Shown piece after piece: positions 1 through 5,128 of a stretch of 5,128 nt of DNA. The DNA is taken from contig JALUJS010000115.1 of NCBI GenBank assembly GCA_027056825.1, forward strand, positions 1 through 5,128, given 5' to 3'. Position 1 is the stretch's first letter. Each line of letters starts with the position of its first letter. This DNA comes from Candidatus Krumholzibacteriia bacterium. Lineage in GTDB: Bacteria > Krumholzibacteriota > Krumholzibacteriia > LZORAL124-64-63. A program made the translations under genes and the position numbers. The notes under the pieces were generated by a model. That model did no database searches. It was given only the letters and a program-made list of their open reading frames with translations, and was not told the origin of the DNA.

Positions 1-1
1 C

Positions 2-145
2 ACCGGGGTGGACGTCACCACCTACACCGACAGCGGGCTTGCCCCCCACACCCGTTACTACTACCGGGTGCGGGCCTACAACAGCACCCTCGGCCTGGTC
101 TCCCACTACTCCAACACCGCCAGCGCGGTGACCACGGTGGCCGAT
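2..145 (+). other. Fn3 domain 1, C-terminal half only
   Basis: Residues 1-46 carry the end of a fibronectin type III fold: the YTDSGLAPHTRYYYRVRAYN stretch is the typical E-F hairpin of bacterial Fn3 domains, followed by a Ser/Asn-rich G strand ending in AVTT. It closely resembles the matching part of the Fn3 domain at 1484-1762 (YTDTGLAPHQTFCYQIQAY). Strands A to C should lie left of the window, which shows that the gene continues upstream. Confidence 0.85.
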
Positions 146-3100
146 TACCAGCCGCCGGCGATGGAGTACTTCTACAACTCCGCCTTTGACGACGACGACT
201 ACGCCGCCGCCGTGGCCGTGGGACCGGACAACGACCCGGTGGTCACCGGCCGTTCCTACGAGGACCTCGGCATGGGTTTCGACTACCTGACCGTCAAGGT
301 GGACCGCCTCACCGGCCAGAAGCTCTGGGAGGCCCGCTACGACGACCCGGACGGCGAGGGCGACATCGCCACCTGCGCGGCGGTCGACGAGGCGAACGAG
401 GTCTTTGTCTCGGGCTACGCCTCCCTGGCCGGGGCCAACGGCAACACCAACGACATCTGCACGGTCAAGTACGCGGCCGGCGGTCCTCCCGCATGGGGCA
501 ACCCCTACGAATGGCAGGCCCAGTACGACGGCCCGGGCGCAAGCGACGACCGCTCGGTGGCGGTGCAGACCGCGGTCGATCCCTCAGGCAGCGTCTTTGT
601 CACCGGTTACGGGAGAAACAGTTCCGGCAACGACGACATCTACCTGCTCAAATACGATCCCGGCGGCGCCCTGCTCTGGCCCGCGGGCAACCCTGAGACC
701 CCGGCCCCCTACGACGGCGGCGGCAACGACTACCCCAACGCCATGGCCATCGACCCGGACGGCAACGTGGTCGTCGTGGGCGAGACCTTTGTCAGCGGCA
801 ACGGCTACGACATATTCGTCCGCAAGTATGACGGCGCCACCGGAGCCCCGCTCTGGACCCGGATCATCGACTACGCCCACGGCTGGGACGTGGGCAACGG
901 CGTGGCCGTGGACCGCGGCGGCAACATCTACGTCGCCGGCGAGGTCACCAACGCGGCCGGCGACGTGGACGGCTACCTGATGCGGCTCGATCCGGCCGAC
1001 GGCAGCGACGTCTGGTCCGGGCCGGTGCTCTTGCAGGGGGCGGCAGGCGGCGACGACACCTTCAGCCGGATCGCGGCCGACGTCAACGACGGCCAGGTGG
1101 TGGTGGCCGGCACGGTGCTCACCTCCGCCGGCAACGACGACTTCCTGGTCAGGCGTTACCGTCCGGACGGCCAGCTCGTCTGGGAAAAACTCCTCGACCG
1201 GCCGGGCACCGACGACGTGCTCCAGGCCATGGCCATGGACCCCTCGGGCAACGTCTGCCTGGCCGGCCGCAGTGATTCCGGCGGCCTCACCAGCGACGTC
1301 ATCGCGGTCAAGTACAGCTACGCCGGCGACATCCTCGGCGCCACCCTGGTGGACCGGGGCGCGAGCGACGAGGCGGCCGCGGCCGCGGCCGCCCGTTCCG
1401 GCGAGGTATGGGTCGCGGGCTACAGCGTCAACAGCGCGGGCAACGCCGACTACCTGCTCTTCGCCTGCAACGGCGACGACCTCATGGCCCCGTCGCCGTT
1501 CACGGCCACGGCCAACTACGTGGACGTGGTCCTGCACTGGCAAGAGAACGCCACCGACGCGGACGGTTACAACCTGCGCAAACAGCCGGGGAGCTGCGCC
1601 ACGGCCGACCCCGCGGCCTGGGTGAGCCTGCCCTCCCAGCCCTTCGGCGCCGCCAGCTACACCGACACCGGCCTGGCCCCGCACCAGACCTTCTGCTACC
1701 AGATCCAGGCCTACCGGGGGAGCGAGACCTCCCGCTGGATCGAGACGGAGGCCACCACCACCGATCCCCCGGCCCCGGCAGACTTCACCGCCCAGGCCGC
1801 GGGCACCAACGCCATAAGACTCACCTGGACCGACAACATCGCGGGCGAGGAGGGGTTCCGGCTCTCCCGCTGCGACAACGGCGTCTGCAGCCAGGACTCA
1901 GATTTCACCGTCACCTTTCCGGACCTGGCCCCGGGCGCCACCTCCTTCCTCGACACCTCGGTCTGCGAGGGGACGAGCTACACCTACCGGCTGATCCCGG
2001 TGAGCAGCCAGTGGGCCGCCTACGCCTACGCCTATGCCACGGCCCAGCCCACGGCCAAGCAGCCGCCGGCCCTGCTCTCGGCCACGGCGGTGTCCGAGGG
2101 GCAGGTGGATCTCGCCTGGAGTGACTCCAACAGCGAGGAGACCGCCTTTGTGGTCTATTACTGCGCCGACCCGGGCAGCGGCTGCACCCCGGCCAACCCC
2201 GTCACCCTCGACCGGATAGCGGGCAGCGTCCTCGACCTGGAGATGGACGAGTCCTCCTGGACCCCGGGCGCGGCCGACGCCCTCGACTCGTCCGGCGCCG
2301 GTCACGACGCCACGGTTCACGGCACCTCCACCCCCGGGGTCTTCGACGGCAACGACGACTACCTCGACATCGGCGTCATCCCGGAACTGGTGGGCGCCGG
2401 CAGTTTTTCGGCCGAGGTCCGCTTTATGCGCGCGGCCGACCACCAGGAGACGGTCACCAACCACGGCACCCACAACGTGCTGGTGGCCCAGTCCTCCGCC
2501 ACCCAGACCGACCACTTCGAGCTCGGCACCAGCGGCGGCGACATCGAGATATTCATCCGCGAGGCGGTCAACGACTGGCATTTCTTCACCATCCCGGCCG
2601 GGATCGTGGACGGGCAGTGGTACCACCTCCTGGTCACCTACGACGCAGCCGCGGCCAACGAGCTCAAGGTCTATCTCGACGGCTCCCTCATCTGGCAGAC
2701 CGCGGACTGCGACGGCAACCTGACCATCAGCGATCTCGCCCCCTGGTCGGTGGGCCTGGCCCGGCCCGACGGCACCTCCAACCACCTCTGGGGTGATTTC
2801 GAGGGCGAGATCGACCGGGTGGTCCTCTACGGCCGCGCCCTGGACTCTACCGAGGCCGGGGAACACGCAAACGGCAACCTCCTGCCCCTGTTCGCCCGGG
2901 TGGAGCCGCTCGCGCCCGGCACCACCTACCGTTTCTGGGTCACGGCGAAGAAGAGCGATCCCGCGGCCTGTAACGGCGGCTGGGAGACCGACGAGGTCCT
3001 GGCCTCCACCGCGGCCTCCCTCACGGCCACCACCCCGGGCGTGGGCAGCGGCTCGGGCCTGGAGCCGGTGCTTCTGGGGGCGGACGTGGATCCGGCCGAG

Positions 3101-5122
3101 CCCACCACCAACGTGGACCTCACCTGGAGCGACCGCAGCGGCACCGAGGAGAAGTTCGTCATCGAGCGCTGCAGCGGCGACTGCAGCTCCTCATTTACCG
3201 CGGACCCGGGCTTCAGCGCCTCGGCCCCGGCCGATGCCACCTCTTTCACTGACGACTCCGCCTGCAACGGCACCTACAGCTACCGGGTGCGGGCGGCCCG
3301 GGACACCGCCCCGGCCTGGACCAGCGGCCCGAGCAACGTCCTGGTGGCCACCACCGGCTCGCCCCAGGCCCCGAGCTCCCTCGTGGACCCGCCCGAGCTG
3401 GTGAGCGAGTCCGAGGTCAGGCTCACCTTCACCGACAACAGCGTGGACGAGAGCGGGTTCGAGGTCCAGCGCTGCACCGGCTCCGGTTGCGCCTTCGCCG
3501 GCAGCGCCGACGGGACCGTGACCATCACCTTCCCGCCCCATCCCGGCACCGGCCAGGCCAGCTACATCGACAACACCGTCATCCCCGACCAGGTGTACCG
3601 CTACCGGGTGCGGGCGGTGAAGAACACCGGTTGCTCCTGGGCCACCGGCTGGAGCAACACCGCCACCATGGACACCGCCGCCTCCCAGCTCGGCTCCCTG
3701 ACCCTGAACGGGGCCGCGGGCAACACCACCCAGGTCGGCCTCGGCTGGAACGACATCACCAGCCACGAGGGGGAATACCTCCTCGAACGCTGCGACCTGG
3801 CCGACTGTTCCGCCTGGCAGACGGATTTCTCCCTCTACCTGCCGCCAGACACCAGGGCACACACCGACACCTCTGCCGCGATATGCGCCGGCAGCTCCCA
3901 TTCCTACCGGGTGAAGGCGCTCGTGAACGGCCTGTCCCGCAGCAATGGCGGCTGTTTTGCCAAACGGATGCGGATAGACGCCATCTCCCCGTATGTCCCG
4001 GGCGCGGTCACCGCGGTCAAGGTTGCCTACGACCCGGCCATGCGGCCGGACTTCGCCGACCTGCGGCTCTTCCGTTTCGACGACCCGTCCGGAACGGCCG
4101 GCGCCGAGATCCCCTACTGGATGGCCGGCAAGACCGACGGGGTCGAGGCCACCATCTGGTTCCGGCTCCCCTCCATCCCAGGGGAGATGTACCTCTACTA
4201 CGGCAATCCCCAGGCCGGGCCGGTCAGCAACGGCGATGCGGTGTTCGATCTCTTCGACGACTTCGATGTCAACGGCGTTGATCATGGGAAATGGGTCGAG
4301 AACGACGACCCTGGCCTCGACAAGGTCAGCCAGGGCAACGGTGTCTTGCGCCTGAGGCAGTCGGGGTCAGCATCGGCATGGGGCCACCTCACTGCTGCAA
4401 CGGCCCTGGACCGTTCCCAGACGGATCTTACCATGTACCACAGGATGAGGTCTCTTTCCTCGTCCACGTTCTCTGGGGATCTCCGCGCCGGCCTGCACAC
4501 GGACAACACCAGCGGCAACTACGACTTCATGCACGGGTTCAGGCTTTCCGACAGGCGGATCCTGTATATCCAGGAAAATCCTTCATACTATTGGCTGAAC
4601 ACCTATCTCACCTACGACACCTACTACGAGTTCATGGTGACCGCGCGGGCGGCCGGGGGGGCGCAGTACCGTGTCCGCGGCGGAAGCGAGTTCCCGGATT
4701 GGCAGCTCGTCTTCGACACCACCGGCGCCTTCATCCCATTGGTGACGAGTTCTCCCTTGCGGCCGGCCTTCAGCGTCAGGACCGCAGATGCGGACGTCGA
4801 CGTGGTCGCGGCCTTCACCGGCGAGCTCAACGAGGCCTCTCTCACGCTGGCTGCGGCCGAGGACACCGGCTGTGCCCCGGTCAGGGCTTGGGAGCTGTCG
4901 AGCAACCCGGTCAGCGTCACCACCCCGGCCGTTGCGGCGCCGGTGATGACCAGCGGCGCGGCCCTGTCCGAATCCGAGGCCGAGATCCGCTGGACCCCCC
5001 AGAACCTCGATTACAGCGGGGCGGTGGTCCAGTACTGTGAACACAGCGCCACGGTGGACTGCACCAGCGACGCCGATTTCAGCGACCGGGCCGATTTGTC
5101 TGGGATCACCGCCCCGCTGTAA
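2..5122 (+). CDS. Giant modular surface protein (partial): SBBP propeller, Fn3 array, LamG, DUF2341 and ConA-like domains
   Basis: The frame is uninterrupted from the left edge to a TAA at 5120-5122. The first possible start is a GTG at base 8, but it lies inside an Fn3 domain with no ribosome-binding site visible, so the true start is upstream; residues here are numbered from that GTG. Domain order: Fn3 C-terminal half (1-46), eight SBBP-like units (52-491), Fn3 (493-585), Fn3 (587-683), Fn3 (686-1009) holding a LamG (741-961), Fn3 (1017-1116), Fn3 (1121-1226), Fn3 (1228-1640) holding DUF2341 plus a ConA-like domain (1317-1611), and a truncated Fn3 (1644-1704). Paired cysteines in the Fn3 domains and high Asp, Gly and Thr content fit an extracytoplasmic location. 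Such modules usually serve adhesion or glycan binding; that role is inferred. No enzyme motif, signal peptide, membrane segment or sorting signal is present. The stop lies in an inverted repeat, so the C-terminus may not be genuine. Confidence 0.93.
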   Translation, partial: TGVDVTTYTDSGLAPHTRYYYRVRAYNSTLGLVSHYSNTASAVTTVADYQPPAMEYFYNSAFDDDDYAAAVAVGPDNDPVVTGRSYEDLGMGFDYLTVKVDRLTGQKLWEARYDDPDGEGDIATCAAVDEANEVFVSGYASLAGANGNTNDICTVKYAAGGPPAWGNPYEWQAQYDGPGASDDRSVAVQTAVDPSGSVFVTGYGRNSSGNDDIYLLKYDPGGALLWPAGNPETPAPYDGGGNDYPNAMAIDPDGNVVVVGETFVSGNGYDIFVRKYDGATGAPLWTRIIDYAHGWDVGNGVAVDRGGNIYVAGEVTNAAGDVDGYLMRLDPADGSDVWSGPVLLQGAAGGDDTFSRIAADVNDGQVVVAGTVLTSAGNDDFLVRRYRPDGQLVWEKLLDRPGTDDVLQAMAMDPSGNVCLAGRSDSGGLTSDVIAVKYSYAGDILGATLVDRGASDEAAAAAAARSGEVWVAGYSVNSAGNADYLLFACNGDDLMAPSPFTATANYVDVVLHWQENATDADGYNLRKQPGSCATADPAAWVSLPSQPFGAASYTDTGLAPHQTFCYQIQAYRGSETSRWIETEATTTDPPAPADFTAQAAGTNAIRLTWTDNIAGEEGFRLSRCDNGVCSQDSDFTVTFPDLAPGATSFLDTSVCEGTSYTYRLIPVSSQWAAYAYAYATAQPTAKQPPALLSATAVSEGQVDLAWSDSNSEETAFVVYYCADPGSGCTPANPVTLDRIAGSVLDLEMDESSWTPGAADALDSSGAGHDATVHGTSTPGVFDGNDDYLDIGVIPELVGAGSFSAEVRFMRAADHQETVTNHGTHNVLVAQSSATQTDHFELGTSGGDIEIFIREAVNDWHFFTIPAGIVDGQWYHLLVTYDAAAANELKVYLDGSLIWQTADCDGNLTISDLAPWSVGLARPDGTSNHLWGDFEGEIDRVVLYGRALDSTEAGEHANGNLLPLFARVEPLAPGTTYRFWVTAKKSDPAACNGGWETDEVLASTAASLTATTPGVGSGSGLEPVLLGADVDPAEPTTNVDLTWSDRSGTEEKFVIERCSGDCSSSFTADPGFSASAPADATSFTDDSACNGTYSYRVRAARDTAPAWTSGPSNVLVATTGSPQAPSSLVDPPELVSESEVRLTFTDNSVDESGFEVQRCTGSGCAFAGSADGTVTITFPPHPGTGQASYIDNTVIPDQVYRYRVRAVKNTGCSWATGWSNTATMDTAASQLGSLTLNGAAGNTTQVGLGWNDITSHEGEYLLERCDLADCSAWQTDFSLYLPPDTRAHTDTSAAICAGSSHSYRVKALVNGLSRSNGGCFAKRMRIDAISPYVPGAVTAVKVAYDPAMRPDFADLRLFRFDDPSGTAGAEIPYWMAGKTDGVEATIWFRLPSIPGEMYLYYGNPQAGPVSNGDAVFDLFDDFDVNGVDHGKWVENDDPGLDKVSQGNGVLRLRQSGSASAWGHLTAATALDRSQTDLTMYHRMRSLSSSTFSGDLRAGLHTDNTSGNYDFMHGFRLSDRRILYIQENPSYYWLNTYLTYDTYYEFMVTARAAGGAQYRVRGGSEFPDWQLVFDTTGAFIPLVTSSPLRPAFSVRTADADVDVVAAFTGELNEASLTLAAAEDTGCAPVRAWELSSNPVSVTTPAVAAPVMTSGAALSESEAEIRWTPQNLDYSGAVVQYCEHSATVDCTSDADFSDRADLSGITAPL
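161..1480 (+). repeat. Beta-propeller of eight SBBP-like repeat units
   Basis: Residues 52-491 hold eight tandem units of 40-62 residues. The consensus is a DD or GD turn, an AVAVDPxGNVxVxG strand pair, a Gly/Asn/Asp turn, a YDxxVxKYD-like strand and an LW-x-YDGP closing strand. Units begin near 188, 350, 536, 722, 881, 1046, 1205 and 1361. This matches the SBBP beta-propeller repeat family. The last unit lacks its LW closing strand and ends in FACNGDD. An MEYFYN segment before the first unit could supply that strand and close the ring, as propellers often do. Units 2 and 3 are longer because of insertions before the closing strand (AWGNPYEW and LLWPAGNPETPAPYD). The propeller probably acts as a binding or scaffold disc; no ligand can be named. 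Confidence 0.88.
1373..1393 (+). repeat. GCGGCC tandem hexamer encoding seven alanines
   Basis: Three and a half copies of GCGGCC encode seven consecutive alanines in propeller unit 8. They occupy the position where other units carry an AVAVDP-like strand. The reading frame is preserved. A hexamer repeat like this can change length by slippage in steps of two alanines without breaking the frame. Confidence 0.8.
1484..1762 (+). other. Fn3 domain 2
   Basis: Residues 493-585 follow the propeller directly. Visible Fn3 features are strand B with its Trp (VDVVLHWQENATDADGYNL), strand C, the SYTDTGLAPHQTFCYQIQAY E-F hairpin and a final Thr-rich G strand before a Pro-Pro linker. It is the closest internal relative of the partial Fn3 domain at the left edge, so the propeller sits between two similar Fn3 modules. 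Confidence 0.85.
1766..2056 (+). other. Fn3 domain 3 with paired cysteines
   Basis: Residues 587-683 form a complete Fn3 unit: a PPAPADFTA strand A, AIRLTWTDN strand B, GFRLSRC strand C, and an FPDLAPGATSFLDTSVCEGT turn leading into YTYRLIP strand F. Cysteines 622 and 627 sit just after strand C, and another lies in SVCEGT. The CxnC spacing recurs in later Fn3 domains of this protein and could form a disulfide outside the cytoplasm. An aromatic, Ala/Tyr-rich stretch (AAYAYAYATA) occupies the G strand. Confidence 0.85.
2063..3034 (+). other. Fn3 domain 4, split by a LamG domain
   Basis: The first part (residues 686-740) has Fn3 strands A to C (VDLAWSD, then AFVVYYC with cysteines 719 and 726). 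The second part (962-1009) supplies the missing end: VEPLAPGTTYRFWVTAKK and a Thr-rich G strand. From the second cysteine to the GTTYR-type motif is about 244 residues here, against about 29 in Fn3 domain 3. The excess of about 215 residues matches the LamG in between. The LamG therefore appears nested within one Fn3 fold rather than placed between two domains. Confidence 0.72.
2228..2890 (+). other. LamG/concanavalin A-like lectin domain
   Basis: Residues 741-961 (about 220) match the LamG type 3 jelly-roll pattern: VLDLEMDE opening strand, ALDSSGAGHDATVHG, GVFDGNDDYLDIG, a GSFSAEVRF strand, the central QWYHLLVTYD strand, LKVYLDGSLIW, then the DFEGEIDRVVLYGRALDSTE closing region. These are the family's most recognisable landmarks. 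The family generally binds carbohydrate or protein ligands, often with calcium, on the outside of cells. No ligand can be read from this sequence. Confidence 0.88.
3056..3355 (+). other. Fn3 domain 5 with paired cysteines
   Basis: Residues 1017-1116 contain strand B (NVDLTWSD), strand C (KFVIERC), cysteines 1055 and 1059, the ATSFTDDSACNGTYSYRVRA hairpin and a SNVLVATT G strand. The linker before it, GVGSGSG, is a short flexible Gly/Ser tract. The strand F codons share an identical 17-base stretch with Fn3 domain 6. Confidence 0.87.
3280..3617 (+). repeat. Direct repeat pair in Fn3 strand F
   Basis: The 17-base stretch CTACCGGGTGCGGGCGG occurs at 3280-3296 and again at 3601-3617; its first 15 bases also occur at 61-75. 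All encode the YRVRA core of Fn3 strand F in the same frame. These are diverged internal domain duplications rather than a separate element, but they are potential sites for recombination or misassembly within the gene. Confidence 0.8.
3368..3685 (+). other. Fn3 domain 6 with paired cysteines
   Basis: Residues 1121-1226 contain VRLTFTDNSVDESGFEVQRC (strands B and C), cysteines 1156 and 1161, the ASYIDNTVIPDQVYRYRVRA hairpin, a third cysteine in KNTGCSW, and a WSNTATMDT G strand. It is a full-length unit and serves as a useful template for judging the interrupted and truncated neighbours. Confidence 0.87.
3956..4243 (+). other. DUF2341 domain
   Basis: Residues 1317-1412 match the DUF2341 pattern: an opening strand RMRIDAISPY, then VKVAYDPAMRPDFADLRLF, EIPYWMAGKTDG, ATIWFRLPSIPG and the hallmark MYLYYGNPQAGPVSNGDAVF. 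The family has no assigned activity. It is common in large secreted proteins, usually just before a concanavalin A-like domain that begins FDDF, exactly as here. The family's usual Trp-x-x-Arg opening is degenerate (CFAKRM). Confidence 0.87.
4244..4840 (+). other. Second concanavalin A-like domain, downstream of DUF2341
   Basis: Residues 1413-1611 begin FDLFDDFDVNG and continue with GKWVENDD, the GNGVLRLRQ strand, ALDRSQTDLTMYHRMRS, RAGLHTDN, YDFMHGFRL and YYEFMVTARA. This order resembles the beta-jelly-roll domains that follow DUF2341 in other proteins. Sequence similarity is weaker than for the LamG upstream, so the fold is inferred from position and strand pattern. Codon use changes here: seven AGG arginine codons occur between about 4350 and 4885, and A- or T-ending codons are commoner than in the first 4.2 kb. 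Confidence 0.6.
4937..5122 (+). other. Fn3 domain 8, truncated by the TAA stop
   Basis: Residues 1644-1704 begin a normal Fn3 domain: strand A, EAEIRWTPQN strand B, AVVQYC strand C, cysteines 1677 and 1685, and an ADFSDRADLSG segment comparable to the DFTVTFPDLAPG of Fn3 domain 3. The stop then falls where strands E, F and G should follow, leaving about half a domain. The last few residues (TAPL) and the stop are encoded inside the 3' arm of an inverted repeat. Confidence 0.8.
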
Positions 5123-5128
5123 TCGAGG
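5005..5128. repeat. Inverted repeat with arms at 5005-5030 and 5103-5128
   Basis: Bases 5107-5128 are the exact reverse complement of 5005-5026 (22 of 22). Extending inward to 5030 and 5103 gives 25 of 26, the exception being G at 5027 against T at 5106. The arms enclose 72 bases and the right arm ends exactly at the window edge, so the repeat may extend further. The right arm creates the TAA by inverting a TTA in the left arm. There is no T-run and the loop is long, so it does not look like a terminator. Confidence 0.92.

Larger units (their letters stand above)
3689..4927 (+). other. Fn3 domain 7, apparently split by DUF2341 and a ConA-like domain
   Basis: Residues 1228-1316 carry Fn3 strands A to F (QVGLGWND, EYLLERC with cysteines 1262 and 1267, then ICAGSSHSYRVKAL). 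The expected G strand follows only at residues 1632-1640 (SNPVSVTTP), after a TGCAPVRAW segment like the TGCSWATGW of Fn3 domain 6. The gap from YRV to the SN of the G strand is about 332 residues, against 17 in Fn3 domain 6. DUF2341 and a lectin-like domain fill it. The exact re-entry point is uncertain, since ASLTLAAAEDTGC could also be read as a repeated strand F. Confidence 0.6.

Noticed and set aside
584..1684. Long open frame on the minus strand (366 codons)
   Set aside because: It is antisense to the propeller repeats; its product is Val/Gly/Ala/Arg-rich with no recognisable domain. Such frames are expected opposite GC3-rich coding sequence.
2225..2895. LamG stretch as a mobile element or intein insertion
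   Set aside because: No splicing motifs, terminal repeats or transposase are visible; it reads as an ordinary in-frame LamG domain.
3487..4281. Plus-strand alternative frame (264 codons)
   Set aside because: Arg/Pro/His-rich product typical of an out-of-frame reading of GC-rich coding DNA; the main frame here encodes clear Fn3 and DUF2341 motifs.
3191..4285. Long open frame on the minus strand (364 codons)
   Set aside because: It lies opposite well-supported Fn3 and DUF2341 domains, has low-complexity Gly/Val/Ala/Arg composition and no domain pattern.
8..5122. A new multi-gene or defence-type system
   Set aside because: Only one gene is present, with no nuclease, ATPase, transposase, repeat-spacer array or RNA element; every recognisable part is a structural or binding domain.
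5005..5128. Rho-independent terminator at the end of the gene
   Set aside because: The arms enclose 72 bases, the left arm is inside coding sequence for an unfinished domain, and no T-run is visible before the edge.

Overview
The window is filled by one forward-strand reading frame of about 1,700 codons, open at the left edge and closed by TAA six bases before the right edge. It encodes part of a giant modular protein built from beta-rich domains typical of secreted or cell-surface adhesins and carbohydrate-binding proteins. No catalytic domain, RNA gene, mobile element, CRISPR array or operon partner is visible. The very high GC, strongly GC3-biased codon use and the mix of SBBP propeller, cysteine-bearing Fn3, LamG and DUF2341 modules suggest a high-GC Gram-negative bacterium. 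Desulfobacterota (former Deltaproteobacteria) is my weak first guess; I have no marker gene to test it.

Layout (bases): 2-145, C-terminal half of an Fn3 domain; 161-1480, a beta-propeller of eight SBBP-like units; 1484-1762 and 1766-2056, two complete Fn3 domains; 2063-3034, an Fn3 domain interrupted by a LamG/concanavalin A-like domain (2228-2890); 3056-3355 and 3368-3685, two more Fn3 domains; 3689-4927, an Fn3 domain whose last part appears interrupted by DUF2341 (3956-4243) followed by a second concanavalin A-like domain (4244-4840); 4937-5122, an Fn3 domain cut short. The Fn3 modules probably act as a rod displaying the propeller and the two lectin-like modules. Ligand binding and surface location are inferred, because the signal peptide and any C-terminal anchor lie outside the window.

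The right end deserves most caution. The last 22 bases are the exact reverse complement of bases 5005-5026 (25 of 26 matching over the longer arms). The stop codon lies inside this inverted copy and cuts an Fn3 domain in half. The apparent protein end may therefore be a fold-back assembly or amplification artefact, or a real inversion. I see no new multi-gene system. The points of interest are the nested domain architecture, the eight-unit propeller, a codon-use shift over the second lectin-like module, and the inverted repeat at the end.
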